64,000 nucleotides of DNA from an uncultured Solobacterium sp. GTDB lineage: Bacteria; Bacillota_I; Bacilli_A; Erysipelotrichales; Erysipelotrichaceae. This document shows positions 26,122-35,652 of this stretch, piece after piece; the stretch's first letter is position 1; each line of letters starts with the position of its first letter. The notes under the pieces were generated by a model. It had not been told where the DNA came from and made no database searches. It worked only from the letters and a program-made list of their open reading frames with translations. The stretch lies in contig UQPV01000001.1 of assembly GCA_900543035.1 (NCBI GenBank), positions 26,669 through 90,668 of the forward strand, in the 5' to 3' direction. Made by a program: the position numbers and the translations under genes.

Positions 26122-26856
26122 CTACCAGCTGATGCCCTCCTCATGCAGGATCAGCTCCACATCGGCATGCAAACGCCGATCCAATATCCTTCGCACATTG
26201 CGCATATCGCTTCCTTTGGCGAACGCGGCTGCCTCATGCGGCATCATGCCGCCTCTTACCTTGCGCTCGATCAGCCGCGCATACAGCTGCGTTTCCTCTG
26301 CGTACAGAAACATCGACACATCGCAAAGCGGCTTCAGCGAACGCCAGGGCTCCTCATCGAGCAGCAGGTAATTTCCTTCCACCAGCACTAGCGGCGCGCT
26401 CACCTCGATCTGATCATCGATCACATCGTGATGGCGGCGGTCATACCAGGGCCAAAGCAGCGTATCCTCCTGGCGGAGGCGGACCAGATGCTCATGCAGC
26501 CGGTCAAAATCAAAGCTCTCCGGACATCCCTTCACCTGTTTCATCGACACATCCCTTCCCTCGACCTTGACTTCATGGGTCAGGATATAAGACTGACGAT
26601 GGTGAAAGCCATCCATGCCCAGCGCCTGAAACGGGATGCCCAGACGCTCGGCCTCATGCGCAAACAATGCTGCCAGCGTAGATTTGCCGGCGGCCGGCGG
26701 CGCGGCGAGAAAGACGATCAGACGCTGCTTGTCCTGCGCCTGATCATGCCAGCGGCGAAGCAGCCCATGCACGCACTCTTCCAAAAACGCCCGCGAGAAG
26801 CCGGCATGGACCAAAAAGCCATTGATGTCGAAATCGTAAGACAAACTGTCGCTCAC
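26122..26856 (-). CDS. Uridine kinase/phosphoribulokinase-type P-loop kinase
   Basis: 244-residue kinase. Walker A is AAPPAAGKSTLAA (about residue 51). The substrate region MDGFHHRQSYI and VEGNYLLLDEEPW are typical of the nucleoside/pantothenate-kinase-like family related to YggC/FrcK. The substrate is not defined by sequence: a nucleoside or sugar is likely. Its ATG overlaps the stop of the upstream 72-residue gene. Confidence 0.85.
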   Translation of the reverse strand: MSDSLSYDFDINGFLVHAGFSRAFLEECVHGLLRRWHDQAQDKQRLIVFLAAPPAAGKSTLAALFAHEAERLGIPFQALGMDGFHHRQSYILTHEVKVEGRDVSMKQVKGCPESFDFDRLHEHLVRLRQEDTLLWPWYDRRHHDVIDDQIEVSAPLVLVEGNYLLLDEEPWRSLKPLCDVSMFLYAEETQLYARLIERKVRGGMMPHEAAAFAKGSDMRNVRRILDRRLHADVELILHEEGISW

Positions 26857-27071
26857 AGTTTGTTCAGCTCGCTTTCCACGCGGTCAAAGACACGGTCATA
26901 GTCCGCATCCGGCACCCGTTCCATCACATACTCCAGGAACCGTTCCAGTTCCTCTCTGGTATACTCCTCTTCAACGAAGCAGTCCATCGCCATATCGATC
27001 TCCTCGCGGTAAGTTGCCTCCACCTGCAAAGCGAGCCAGGCAAACAGACGGTCTACATTTCTCTGATCCAT
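26853..27071 (-). CDS. Small acidic hypothetical protein
   Basis: 72-residue helical, highly acidic protein (MAMDCFVEEEYTREELERFL, DADYDRVFDRVESEL). GAGGTGG precedes the ATG at 27071; the frame is open upstream without a site. It overlaps the kinase gene by ATGA, so it is translationally coupled to it. I recognise no family. Confidence 0.6.
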   Translation of the reverse strand: MDQRNVDRLFAWLALQVEATYREEIDMAMDCFVEEEYTREELERFLEYVMERVPDADYDRVFDRVESELNKL

Positions 27072-27128
27072 TACAGCCACCTCATCCTTCCGCTTTTCAT
27101 TATGACATATGCGCAAAGAGAAGGAAAG

Positions 27129-27662
27129 TCAGAACCATGCTTTTTGCAGCTGCCGGGCAAGATCGTCGGGATAACGCTCATCGATCAGCACATGCGGAAG
27201 ATCATACAATGCGCACAGCTGGCGCATGCGCGCATTATCCTGCCGCACGCCTTCCAGCGTACAGTCATCATCGAGCCGCTTCTCGATGACGTCCGCATGC
27301 TTTTTGACCTCATCAAAATGCGCGCAGAGATAAGCGTCGCTCATGAGCAGGCAGCTGAACCGGATCCTGTTCAGCTCATCTGCAGAAAAATCTTTCTGCC
27401 AGTCCCAGGGAATATAGCACCCTTCGATGATGAGGTGCTGCTCATTCTCCAGGGCGGTCTTGATCATCTCCCGCACGATCGGCCACAGATACTGCATCAG
27501 CGCGTCATCTTCGCTGAGCGCGTTCAGCCGGCATTGACGGCTGCGGATCAGGCCCATCTTCAGATGATCGATGGAAAGATACGGGATATGCACCAGTTCC
27601 ATGAGCTTTTGCGCAAGCAGCGTCTTTCCCGTATGAGAAGCGCCGCTGATCAATACGATCAT
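27129..27662 (-). CDS. P-loop ATP-binding protein, adenylate kinase/zeta-like
   Basis: 177-residue AAA-type small kinase fold. Walker A is ISGASHTGKTLLAQKL at the N-terminus; EGCYIPWDWQ and the following region match small P-loop kinases of unknown substrate. GGAGGG precedes the ATG. It lies 57 bases upstream of the small acidic gene on the same strand. Confidence 0.75.
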   Translation of the reverse strand: MIVLISGASHTGKTLLAQKLMELVHIPYLSIDHLKMGLIRSRQCRLNALSEDDALMQYLWPIVREMIKTALENEQHLIIEGCYIPWDWQKDFSADELNRIRFSCLLMSDAYLCAHFDEVKKHADVIEKRLDDDCTLEGVRQDNARMRQLCALYDLPHVLIDERYPDDLARQLQKAWF

Positions 27663-27710
27663 CAGATCCCTCCTTCATTAAAGGGGCAGCGCCTTTCGGC
27701 TGCTGCCCGT

Positions 27711-27881
27711 TCATTTGTCCAGCGGATGATCCTGACGGTAACGCGCATAGATGGAGCCCTTTTCACAGCTGCTGCAGCTGCCTTTGCATGCGCCGCAGCC
27801 AGCATCTGTTCTTGGGGCCGTCAACCGGTATGCCGCGATCAAGATCAGCAGGATCACCAGCACGACGATCACATCGATCAT
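27711..27881 (-). CDS. FeoB-associated Cys-rich membrane protein
   Basis: 56-residue protein with one N-terminal membrane helix (MIDVIVVLVILLILIAAYRL) and the Cys motif CGACKGSCSSC. This is the FeoB-associated Cys-rich family, a small partner of ferrous iron transport sometimes compared with FeoC. It overlaps the feoB stop by ATGA. Its exact role is not known. Confidence 0.9.
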   Translation of the reverse strand: MIDVIVVLVILLILIAAYRLTAPRTDAGCGACKGSCSSCEKGSIYARYRQDHPLDK

Positions 27882-29890
27882 AAGAACACGCTCCCTGCCT
27901 GATAGATGATCAGCGCTACTATATATGCGACGCCGGTCTGAAAGAGAACCGCAAACAGCGCTTCTTTCAAGGTGCCCAGCTCTCTTTTCGTGGCGGCAAA
28001 CGCTGCCACACACGGCATATAGAGAACGGTGAAGCACAGGAAGGCGAACGCGGACAGCGGCGTGAACATCGTCTGCAGCACGCTGCTCAGCCCGGCATCC
28101 GTAGATGCGCCGGTGAGGATGGACAAGGTGCTGACCACGCTCTCCTTGGCGGTGATGCCGGTGATGAGGGCGCTGGACGCGCGCCAGTCCGCAAAGCCCA
28201 GCGGCTCAAATATCCAGGCGATCTTCTCTCCGATGACCGCCAGCATGGACGCTGAAGCATCGCTCACCGCATGGAAGGAGAAGTCATATGACTGCAAGAA
28301 CCAGATGATGATGGTCGCCGCAAAGATGATCGTAAAGGCGCGGTGCAGGAAGTCTTTCGCCTTTTCCCACATATGCATGAGCACGCTGCGCGCATCCGGG
28401 ATGCGGTAAGCAGGCAGCTCCATGACAAAGGGGACCGGGTTGCCCTTGAACAGCGTCTGCTTGAAGAGAAGGCCGCACAAGATGGCAACGAGGATGCCGA
28501 TCAGATAGACCCCCAGCATCACCACGGCCGCATGCTGTGGGAAAAAGGCGGCGGTGATCATGCCATAGATCGGCAGCTTGGCGCTGCACGACATGAACGG
28601 GGTCAGGATGATGGTCATCTTGCGGTCGCGCTCGCTGCTCAAGGTGCGCGTGGACATGATGGCCGGCACGCTGCAGCCAAATCCGATCAGCATCGGAACG
28701 AAGCTCTTTCCCGAAAGGCCGATCTTGCGCAGCGCCTTATCCATGATGTACGCCACACGCGCCATATAGCCGCTGTCTTCCAGCAGGCTCAAAAAGAAGA
28801 ACAGGACGACGATCAGCGGCAGGAAAGAAAGCACGCTGCCTACGCCTGCGCAGATGCCGTCGATGACCAGGGAATGCAGCCAGGAAGAGACCTGCCATGC
28901 TTCCATCTGCACATCCAGCCAGCTGACGAACATGTCGATTCCTGACTCCAGCAGGCCTTGAAGCGTGCCGCCGATCGGGACGAATGTCAGATAGAAGATC
29001 AGCAGCATGATGCACAAAAAGATCGGTATGCCCAGATACTTGTGGGTCAGCCAGCGGTCCAGCTTCTCGCTGCGCTGCTGCTCCCGCGTCTCATGGTGAC
29101 GGGACACACACTGCGCCACCAGCGATTCGATGTAAGAATAACGCATATCCGCCAGCGCCGCTTCTCTGTCTGTCCCCAGCTCTTCTTCCATCTGCTTCAC
29201 GATGTGCTCGATGATGTTCAGATCGCTTTCATGCAGGTTCAGCAGCCGCTGCATCGGCTCATCCCCATCCACCAGCTTGGTGGCCGCAAAGCGCTTTGGG
29301 ATGCCCGCCTGCTGGGCGTGGTCCTCGATGATATGCGCGATGGAATGAATGGCGCGGTGAATGGCGCCGGAGCAGAAATCCAGATCGAACTTCGCTTCAT
29401 CCGCAGCGGCCGTGCTCACCGCGGCGACCAGATCATCGATGCCGTCGCGCCTGCTGGCGCTGATCGGCACGACGCGGACCTTGAGCCGCTCGCTCAGCTG
29501 TTCCACATCCACATGGTTCCCGCTGCGGTTGACCTCATCCATCATGTTCAGCGCGATGACCATCGGCTTCTCCAGCTCCATCAGCTGCAATGAAAGATAA
29601 AGATTGCGCTCGATGTTCGTGGCATCCACGATGTTCAGGATCACATCCGGCTGCTCATTCAGGATGAAATCGCGGGTGACGATCTCCTCGCTCGTATACG
29701 GAGAAAGGGAGTAGATGCCGGGAAGATCCACGATGCGGATCTCTTCATGTCCCCGCACCTTTCCCTCTTTCTTCTCTACCGTCACGCCGGGAAAATTGCC
29801 CACATGCTGATTCGAGCCGGTCAGGGCGTTGAACAGCGTCGTCTTGCCGCAGTTCTGGTTTCCGGCCAGGGCCACCAATATCTCTTTCAT
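27878..29890 (-). CDS. feoB: Ferrous iron transport protein B
   Basis: 670-residue Fe(II) transporter. N-terminal G domain: P-loop AGNQNCGKTTLFN, G2 FPGVTVEKKEG, G3 DLPGIYSLSPYT, G4 NMMD. A helical guanine dissociation inhibitor-type domain follows (residues about 170-270). The C-terminal Gate domains contain the membrane helices with SVMSTR-like SVPAIMSTRTL and CSAKLPIYGM. It overlaps feoA and the Cys-rich gene by ATGA at both ends, so it is the centre of a three-gene operon. Confidence 0.95.
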   Translation of the reverse strand: MKEILVALAGNQNCGKTTLFNALTGSNQHVGNFPGVTVEKKEGKVRGHEEIRIVDLPGIYSLSPYTSEEIVTRDFILNEQPDVILNIVDATNIERNLYLSLQLMELEKPMVIALNMMDEVNRSGNHVDVEQLSERLKVRVVPISASRRDGIDDLVAAVSTAAADEAKFDLDFCSGAIHRAIHSIAHIIEDHAQQAGIPKRFAATKLVDGDEPMQRLLNLHESDLNIIEHIVKQMEEELGTDREAALADMRYSYIESLVAQCVSRHHETREQQRSEKLDRWLTHKYLGIPIFLCIMLLIFYLTFVPIGGTLQGLLESGIDMFVSWLDVQMEAWQVSSWLHSLVIDGICAGVGSVLSFLPLIVVLFFFLSLLEDSGYMARVAYIMDKALRKIGLSGKSFVPMLIGFGCSVPAIMSTRTLSSERDRKMTIILTPFMSCSAKLPIYGMITAAFFPQHAAVVMLGVYLIGILVAILCGLLFKQTLFKGNPVPFVMELPAYRIPDARSVLMHMWEKAKDFLHRAFTIIFAATIIIWFLQSYDFSFHAVSDASASMLAVIGEKIAWIFEPLGFADWRASSALITGITAKESVVSTLSILTGASTDAGLSSVLQTMFTPLSAFAFLCFTVLYMPCVAAFAATKRELGTLKEALFAVLFQTGVAYIVALIIYQAGSVFL

Positions 29891-30114
29891 CGCTTTTCCA
29901 CCTCGATGTTGTGCGCGTCTTCCTTGCGCAGCGTGAGCCGGTATCCGCGCAGCACAAGCTCCATCGGATCGCCCATCGGCGCGACCTTATCCACACGCAC
30001 CGCGGTCTTCGGTGTCAGTCCCATGTCCAGCAGCCGGTGGCGAAGCGCGCCCGTCCCGCCTACCGCTGTGATCACGCCGCTTTCGCCCGGTGCCAGCATA
30101 TCCAGTGTCGTCAT
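29887..30114 (-). CDS. feoA: Ferrous iron transport protein A
   Basis: 75-residue SH3-like protein with GLTPKTAVRVDKVAPMGDP and LVLRGYRLTLRKEDAHNI typical of FeoA. It binds and stimulates FeoB. AGAGGGG precedes the ATG at 30114; the longer reading frame is not supported. An inverted repeat lies just upstream. Confidence 0.93.
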   Translation of the reverse strand: MTTLDMLAPGESGVITAVGGTGALRHRLLDMGLTPKTAVRVDKVAPMGDPMELVLRGYRLTLRKEDAHNIEVEKR

Positions 30115-30140
30115 TTCGATCCCCTCTTTTCCTTTCCATA

Positions 30141-30158
30141 TGTTAGAATATGCTAACA
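30141..30158. promoter_or_regulatory. Inverted repeat upstream of feoA, candidate metal-repressor operator
   Basis: TGTTAG and CTAACA separated by AATATG, about 27 bases before feoA. It resembles DtxR/MntR-type operators in spacing and position, but the regulator is unknown. Confidence 0.45.
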
Positions 30159-30215
30159 AAAATCTCAATCAGAAATCAACTGATTGACACTTTTTTTCTC
30201 ATGCGCATGGCATGA

Positions 30216-32771
30216 TCATGATTCATGCTCGATCGTGACCTGATAATCTCCGTCTTTGACCTCCAGCTTGATCAAATCATCCTTTCCAGCGCCGCCTTCG
30301 ATGATCTTACGGGCGATCAGCGTCTCGATGCTGCGCTGAATGTAACGCTTCATCGGACGGGCGCCAAACACCGGATCCACACCCTGCGTGGCGATCAGAC
30401 GGTAGACCTCATCGCTGACCTGCAGACGGATGTCCTTCCTCTGCAGACGCTGCGTCAGCTCGTTCATGAATTTGTGCGCGATCTTCGCCTGCATATCTTC
30501 ATCCAGCGCATTGAAGACGATGATCTCGTCGATACGGTTGATGAACTCCGGCTTGAAATACCGCTTGACCTCCGTCATGTATTTTTCCTCGCGGCCTTCC
30601 TGTTCAAATGCGTACTGACTGCCCAGATTGCTCGTCATGATCAGCAGCGTGTTCTTGAAGTCCACGGTCACGCCCTTGGAATCGGTGATCCGTCCGTCAT
30701 CCAGGATCTGCAAAAGGACGTTGAATACATCCGGATGCGCCTTCTCCACCTCATCGAAGAGGACGATCGAGTACGGGTTGCGGCGCACGGCCTCAGTCAG
30801 CTGTCCGCCTTCGTCATAGCCGACATATCCCGGAGGCGCTCCGATCAGCCGCGCCACGCTGTGCTTTTCCATATATTCGCTCATATCGATGCGCACGATA
30901 TGCGTCTCGCTGTCAAACAGCTGTTCGGCCAGCGCCTTGGCGACCTCCGTCTTGCCCACGCCGGTGGGGCCAAGGAACAGGAAGCTGCCGATCGGGCGGT
31001 CCTCATCCTGGATCTGCGCCTTGCTGCGCAGGATGGCGTCGCTGACGAGCGAAAGCGCCTGATCCTGGCCGATGACCCGCTTGGCCAGCGCGTCCTTCAG
31101 ACCAAGCAGCTTTTTGCGCTCGCTCTCCACCAGCCTGGTCACTTCGATGCCGGTCCATCTGGACACGATCTTGGCGATGGTCTCTTCATTGACCGTCTCC
31201 TGGATGAGCGCATCTTCCTTCTGCTTCTCTGCCTCCATGCGGATCTGGGCCTCCAGCTGCGGGATCACGCCATATTGCAGCTTGGCCGCTTCCTCATAGC
31301 GGGCTTCATTCTGCGCCTGTTCCAGATCCAGGCGCGCACGCTCCAGGCGCACCTTGGCGTCCTTGCTTTCCTCCAGCTGGGCCTTCTCATCTTCCCATCT
31401 GGTGTACAGCTCATCCCGCTGCGACTGCAGCTGGGCAAGCTCTTCGCGGATGTCCTCGCGGCGCTCGATGGCCTTCTTGTCCTCTTCCTGCTTCAGCGCG
31501 GTCTCTTCGATCTGCAGCTGCATGATCTTGCGCTGCAGCTCATCCAGCTCCTGCGGCATGGACTCCATCTCGACACGAAGCGTCGCGCAGGCCTCATCGA
31601 TCAGATCGATGGCCTTGTCTGGCAGAAAGCGGTCCGTGATATACCGGTTGGACAGCGTAGCGGCAGCGATGATCGCCTCATCCAGGATCTTGACGCCGTG
31701 ATAAGACTCAAAGCGGTCTTTCAGCCCGCGCAGGATGGAGATGGTGTCTTCCACCGTCGGCTCCTGCACCATGACCCGCTGGAAACGCCGTTCGAGCGCT
31801 TTGTCCTTTTCGATATATTTGCGGTATTCGTCGAAGGTCGTGGCGCCGATGCAGCGCAGCTCGCCCCTCGCCAGCATCGGCTTGAGCAGGTTGGCCGCAT
31901 CCATGCTGCCTTCCGTCTTTCCTGCACCGACCAGATTGTGGATCTCATCGATGAACAGGATGATGCCGCCCTGGGCGTTCTTCACCTCTTCCAATACGGC
32001 CTTCAGCCGTTCCTCAAACTCGCCGCGGTACTTCGCGCCGGCGATCAATGCGCCCATATCCAGCTCGATCAGCTTTTTCTCTTTGAGCGACTGCGGCACA
32101 TCGCCCTTCATGATGCGCCAGGCGATCCCTTCGACGACCGCGGTCTTGCCCACGCCAGGCTCACCGATCAGCACCGGGTTGTTCTTGGTCTTCCGAGACA
32201 AGATCTGAACGACACGGCGGATCTCATCATCACGGCCGATGATCGGATCGATCTTGCCATCCTTGACCTCTTCGACCAGGTCTCTTCCATATTTGCTCAA
32301 CGCTTCCACATTGTTTTCGGCGTTCGGAGAATCCATCTTCATCCCTCCTCTGCGCTTCAGTTCCTCTTCCTTGCACTGCGCCTCATTCAGGCCGAACCGC
32401 TTGACCAGCTGCTTGGAAATATAGGAACGGTTGAACATCAGCGCGATCCAGACCGAAGCGACGCTCAGATACGTCTCTTCATGCTGAGCCGCCCACTTCT
32501 CTGCTTCATCAAAGCTGCGCACGACTTCCTGTGTCAGCTGCGGATTCGTATTGGATGCCCTCGCGATCCTGTTCATCTCATCATCTATCAATGCAAGGGC
32601 CTCGCGTTTATCGACATTCAATCGCTTGAACAGTCCATCCAGTACCTCATCCTCAAAAATCGCCTTCAGCAGCTGTATCGTATCCACGCTGGCATGGCCA
32701 TACGATTTGCAGATCTCCACTGCACGCATCAAGATCTGCTGCAGCTTCTCAGACATCTTTTCGTAGTTCAT
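30216..32771 (-). CDS. clpB: ATP-dependent chaperone ClpB
   Basis: 851-residue Hsp100 disaggregase. N-domain residues about 1-145; first AAA module with Walker [14 protein letters not shown] and [10 protein letters not shown]; coiled-coil M-domain about residues 405-520 (rich in E, K, Q, L); second AAA module with [14 protein letters not shown] and [12 protein letters not shown]. It works with DnaK to rescue aggregated proteins. Two CIRCE operators flank its promoter, so HrcA repression is expected. The gene is a single unit. Confidence 0.96.
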   Translation of the reverse strand: MNYEKMSEKLQQILMRAVEICKSYGHASVDTIQLLKAIFEDEVLDGLFKRLNVDKREALALIDDEMNRIARASNTNPQLTQEVVRSFDEAEKWAAQHEETYLSVASVWIALMFNRSYISKQLVKRFGLNEAQCKEEELKRRGGMKMDSPNAENNVEALSKYGRDLVEEVKDGKIDPIIGRDDEIRRVVQILSRKTKNNPVLIGEPGVGKTAVVEGIAWRIMKGDVPQSLKEKKLIELDMGALIAGAKYRGEFEERLKAVLEEVKNAQGGIILFIDEIHNLVGAGKTEGSMDAANLLKPMLARGELRCIGATTFDEYRKYIEKDKALERRFQRVMVQEPTVEDTISILRGLKDRFESYHGVKILDEAIIAAATLSNRYITDRFLPDKAIDLIDEACATLRVEMESMPQELDELQRKIMQLQIEETALKQEEDKKAIERREDIREELAQLQSQRDELYTRWEDEKAQLEESKDAKVRLERARLDLEQAQNEARYEEAAKLQYGVIPQLEAQIRMEAEKQKEDALIQETVNEETIAKIVSRWTGIEVTRLVESERKKLLGLKDALAKRVIGQDQALSLVSDAILRSKAQIQDEDRPIGSFLFLGPTGVGKTEVAKALAEQLFDSETHIVRIDMSEYMEKHSVARLIGAPPGYVGYDEGGQLTEAVRRNPYSIVLFDEVEKAHPDVFNVLLQILDDGRITDSKGVTVDFKNTLLIMTSNLGSQYAFEQEGREEKYMTEVKRYFKPEFINRIDEIIVFNALDEDMQAKIAHKFMNELTQRLQRKDIRLQVSDEVYRLIATQGVDPVFGARPMKRYIQRSIETLIARKIIEGGAGKDDLIKLEVKDGDYQVTIEHES

Positions 32772-32784
32772 AACGATCCCTCCT

Positions 32785-32811
32785 TTAGCACTCTCTTCTT
32801 TCGATTGCTAA
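32785..32811. promoter_or_regulatory. CIRCE element 1 (HrcA operator)
   Basis: TTAGCACTC, nine bases, GATTGCTAA; one mismatch from CIRCE. It lies just after the predicted clpB start site. Confidence 0.85.
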
Positions 32812-32815
32812 TCCT

Positions 32816-32843
32816 ATTATAGCACCGTTTTTAGCACTGTCAA
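32816..32843 (-). promoter_or_regulatory. Sigma-A promoter of clpB
   Basis: Minus strand TTGACA, 16 bases, TATAAT. CIRCE element 2 overlaps the -35 and element 1 covers the initiation region. Confidence 0.85.
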
Positions 32844-32857
32844 CAAAAGAGTGCTAA
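32831..32857. promoter_or_regulatory. CIRCE element 2 (HrcA operator)
   Basis: TTAGCACTG, nine bases, GAGTGCTAA; one mismatch from CIRCE. It overlaps the clpB -35. Confidence 0.9.
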
Positions 32858-32881
32858 ATTTCAATTTTTTTTATTTTCTTC

Positions 32882-32909
32882 TTGCATTTTTCTGAAAAGA
32901 TGGTAGAAT
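32882..32909 (+). promoter_or_regulatory. Promoter of tRNA-Pro
   Basis: TTGCAT, 16 bases, TAGAAT, ending 11 bases before the tRNA. Confidence 0.65.
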
Positions 32910-32920
32910 AATCCATGCAT

Positions 32921-32997
32921 CGGGATGTAGCACAGCTTGGTAGTGCACTTCGTTCGGGACGAAGGGGTCGCAGGTTCAAATCCTGTCATCCCGACCA
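32921..32997 (+). tRNA. tRNA-Pro (anticodon CGG)
   Basis: 77 nt with encoded CCA. The acceptor stem CGGGATG pairs with CATCCCG. Anticodon stem CTTCG/CGAAG encloses the loop TTCGGGA, giving anticodon CGG. T-arm has GGTTCAAATCC. A single tRNA with its own promoter and terminator. Confidence 0.96.
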
Positions 32998-33007
32998 TGA
33001 TGCAGGG

Positions 33008-33031
33008 AAAGCTTCGAAAGAAGCTTTTTTT
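33008..33031 (+). terminator. Terminator after tRNA-Pro
   Basis: AAAGCTTC, GAAA tetraloop, GAAGCTTT, then more T. Confidence 0.92.
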
Positions 33032-33140
33032 GTGTTTCAGGCAGACAAAGAAAAAATTTACATATTCGCCAGATCACCGCAAAAAAGCGTGGAATTTGCC
33101 GCAGAACGCGGTATAATATTTGAAAAGCGAGGTATTTGAC

Positions 33141-33812
33141 ATGAAAAAAAGCTACACGATCGGCAGAACGCCAAAAGAGCTCAGCGCAGCGGTCGAGATC
33201 ATGATCCGAAATGATTTTTTTGATCTCGAGCATTTCCACGCAAAGCATGACGGCACGGAAGGGCATTCCTTCGCACTGCGCTTAAGCGAAGAGACGCTGG
33301 AGGATACCATCTTCATGGATATCACCGCCGGAGAACGAACGACGCTGACTTACACTTGCAGCAGCGAGGATGAATCGATCCCCGGGCTTCTCGCCCAGCT
33401 GAATCAGAAGATCTCGGAAGTGCTGGATAATGCAGAATATAAAGAGGAGATCGAGCGGTTGAGCGAAGAAAAGCCGCATGAAGCGCAGGAACCAGAACCA
33501 GCGCAGCGCCATGACGCCGAGCCGTCCGCTCCCGCAGCTCAGCCTGCCGCACCCTTCAGCTGGTGCAAATTGATTCCGCTGACCTTGAAGATCATGTCCG
33601 CCGTGATCCTGCTCATCGGGCTGTTCTTGGCCATCCAGGGCGCAATGAGCACATCTTCTTATTCTTCATTCTACGAGATCTATCCGCAGACCATGACCTA
33701 TTTCGATGCCTATTTCTTCTTTGACACGCTGCTTTCCTGGCTCTGCAGAAGCGCGGTCATCTTCGCGCTCGGAGAGATCATCGACCTGCTCACCCACAGA
33801 CACAGCGACTGA
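33141..33812 (+). CDS. Hypothetical membrane protein
   Basis: 223 residues. Residues about 1-110 are a soluble alpha/beta domain (RTPKELSAAVEIMIRNDFF at the start). A Pro/Ala/Glu-rich linker follows (about 115-145). Two membrane helices sit near 155-175 and 190-215 (IMSAVILLIGLFLAIQG). A TATAAT at 33112-33117 and GAGG 8 bases before the ATG support expression. I recognise no family; the N-terminal domain may sense a cytoplasmic ligand, but that is speculative. Confidence 0.65.
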   Translation: MKKSYTIGRTPKELSAAVEIMIRNDFFDLEHFHAKHDGTEGHSFALRLSEETLEDTIFMDITAGERTTLTYTCSSEDESIPGLLAQLNQKISEVLDNAEYKEEIERLSEEKPHEAQEPEPAQRHDAEPSAPAAQPAAPFSWCKLIPLTLKIMSAVILLIGLFLAIQGAMSTSSYSSFYEIYPQTMTYFDAYFFFDTLLSWLCRSAVIFALGEIIDLLTHRHSD

Positions 33813-33827
33813 CGCTGTGTTTTTTTC
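33800..33827 (+). terminator. Terminator after the membrane protein gene
   Basis: ACACAGCG, loop ACTGA, CGCTGTGT, then a T run. It overlaps the stop codon. Confidence 0.85.
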
Positions 33828-34377
33828 AGCGGTTTTTCTCGATGACGTGGATGCGCGGACAGTCTTTCTTATTGCTCATATAGATGCTCATGCATTCCGC
33901 TTCACGGGAAGGCAGCGCGCTGACCACAGACTCAAAATACGCCGCTTCTCTTCTCCCCTCTTCATGGCCGGGATAGGTCACCAGGATCAGCACGCCTCTT
34001 CGCTTCAATAAAGAAAAGGCGTCGCGCACGGCGGATGATGAGGTGTCCAGCCGGGTCGTCACCGCATGATCGCCCCTGGGGTAATATCCGAAATTGAAGA
34101 CCCCCAGCTGCAGCGGTTCATGGATATAGCGGTTCATCTGCTCGTGCCCGTCATGGATGAAGCGGATCTTGTCAGCCCCTTCCTTTCCCGCCAAAAAAGC
34201 GCGGGCATCCTGGATGGCCTGCAGCTGCACATCGAAGGCATAGACCGTATGGATGGACGCGCACGAAGCAAGCACCGCGCAGTCAAAGCCTTGTCCAAGC
34301 GTAAAGTCTGCGGCCGCTCCGCCCTCCTTCGCCGCCTGCCGCATGATGTCATGAACGATCTCCACCACTTTTTTCAT
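33826..34377 (-). CDS. mnmM: Class I SAM methyltransferase, YtqB/MnmM-like
   Basis: 183-residue Rossmann methyltransferase of the YtqB family. The SAM-binding motif is ADFTLGQGFDCAVLASC, followed by YAFDVQLQAIQDAR and later FNFGYYPRGDHAVTT. To my knowledge YtqB is MnmM, which methylates aminomethyl-2-thiouridine at the tRNA wobble position. Assignment is by family pattern. GGTGAG lies upstream of the ATG. It is divergent from the CCA-adding enzyme gene. Confidence 0.78.
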   Translation of the reverse strand: MKKVVEIVHDIMRQAAKEGGAAADFTLGQGFDCAVLASCASIHTVYAFDVQLQAIQDARAFLAGKEGADKIRFIHDGHEQMNRYIHEPLQLGVFNFGYYPRGDHAVTTRLDTSSSAVRDAFSLLKRRGVLILVTYPGHEEGRREAAYFESVVSALPSREAECMSIYMSNKKDCPRIHVIEKNR

Positions 34378-34422
34378 CTGCTCACCCTTTCCACTGTTTT
34401 GTTCCCATTATATAATATCTGC

Positions 34423-35652
34423 ATGAGATACTTCAACGATATCCCGATGCCGGTGCGCAAGGTGCTGCGCATCCTGAATGAACATCATCATGAAGCGTTC
34501 CTCGTCGGCGGATGTGTCCGTGACGCTTTGCTCAACCTTGCGGTGCATGATCACGATATCGCCACAGATGCCAGGCCTGAAGAGATGATCGCGCTGTTCT
34601 CCGGGCGATGCCGGATCATCCCGACCGGGATCCAGCATGGCACGCTGACGCTGATCATGGACGATGAGACGATCGAAGTGACCACCTACCGCATCGAATC
34701 CGGCTATCACGATCACCGCCGTCCCGACGCTGTCCGCTTCACCACCGATCTTTTGCAGGATCTCTGCCGCCGCGATTTCACCATCAACGCGATGGCGATG
34801 CATCCTGACCTCGGCATCATCGACCCGTTTCACGGAGAAGAGGATCTGCGAAACGGCATCGTCCGCTGTGTCGGATGTCCCGCACAGCGCCTGCAGGAGG
34901 ATGCTCTGCGCATCCTGCGCGCGGTCCGCTTTTCCTGTACGCTCCATCTCACGCTCGAGGACACGCTGCAGCAGGCCATCCGGGAACATGCGCCTTTGCT
35001 CGCGCACATCTCAAGAGAGCGCGTGGCCAAAGAGCTGTCCCGCATCCTCATGAGCGATCATCCTGGTCTGCTGGCGATGCTGCAGGAACTGAACCTGATG
35101 CCCTGGACCTTCCCCCAGCTGATCCCGCTCGATCCGCTCACGGACCTCGCCCTGGATCATAGCCGCGGCTTCACGCTGAGCCAGAAGCTGGCGCTGATCC
35201 ATCTCGGCCTCGATCAGCCCGAGCAAAAGGCAGAGGCGGCGCTGCGCGGTCTGCATCTGCCCAAGGCGCTGATCAAGGAAACGTGCGCGCTGATCCGCTG
35301 TTATCCGATCCCCGTCCCTGCGCAGGCTCGCGGTCTGCGCCATCTGCTCTCCCGCTGCGGATACGACTATGGCTTCGTCCGCCGGCTCATCCAGATCCAG
35401 CAAGCCGGCATGCACATCCAGACAAACGGCGCCCCCATGCGGATGCTGGAGGAGATGGAAGCGCGCAATGAGCGCTTCACCTTGAAGGAACTGGCCCTCA
35501 GCGGCAATGACCTGAACATGATCGGAATACGAGGAAAGGCGGCGGGCGATACGCTGAAGCTTCTGCTCGATCATGTGCTCGACCATCCCGAGGACAATGA
35601 CAAAAAAACACTGATGCGGCTGGCTGAGCAGCACATCAGCGGATCTGACTAA
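34423..35652 (+). CDS. cca: CCA tRNA nucleotidyltransferase
   Basis: 409-residue class II nucleotidyltransferase that adds or repairs the tRNA CCA end. N-terminal motifs: FLVGGCVRDALLN, the carboxylates of HDHDIATDARP, RRPDAVRF and LCRRDFTINAMAM; then GCPAQRLQEDALRILRAVRF. A helical C-terminal body follows. The start is notable: TATAAT ends only six bases before this ATG and no ribosome site exists. The end overlaps the convergent glycosyltransferase gene by four bases. Confidence 0.92.
   Translation: MRYFNDIPMPVRKVLRILNEHHHEAFLVGGCVRDALLNLAVHDHDIATDARPEEMIALFSGRCRIIPTGIQHGTLTLIMDDETIEVTTYRIESGYHDHRRPDAVRFTTDLLQDLCRRDFTINAMAMHPDLGIIDPFHGEEDLRNGIVRCVGCPAQRLQEDALRILRAVRFSCTLHLTLEDTLQQAIREHAPLLAHISRERVAKELSRILMSDHPGLLAMLQELNLMPWTFPQLIPLDPLTDLALDHSRGFTLSQKLALIHLGLDQPEQKAEAALRGLHLPKALIKETCALIRCYPIPVPAQARGLRHLLSRCGYDYGFVRRLIQIQQAGMHIQTNGAPMRMLEEMEARNERFTLKELALSGNDLNMIGIRGKAAGDTLKLLLDHVLDHPEDNDKKTLMRLAEQHISGSD

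Noticed and set aside
30225..32822. Very long open frame on the plus strand opposite clpB
   Set aside because: Antisense shadow of a GC-rich gene; Leu/His/Arg/Asp-rich sequence with no domain and no ribosome site.
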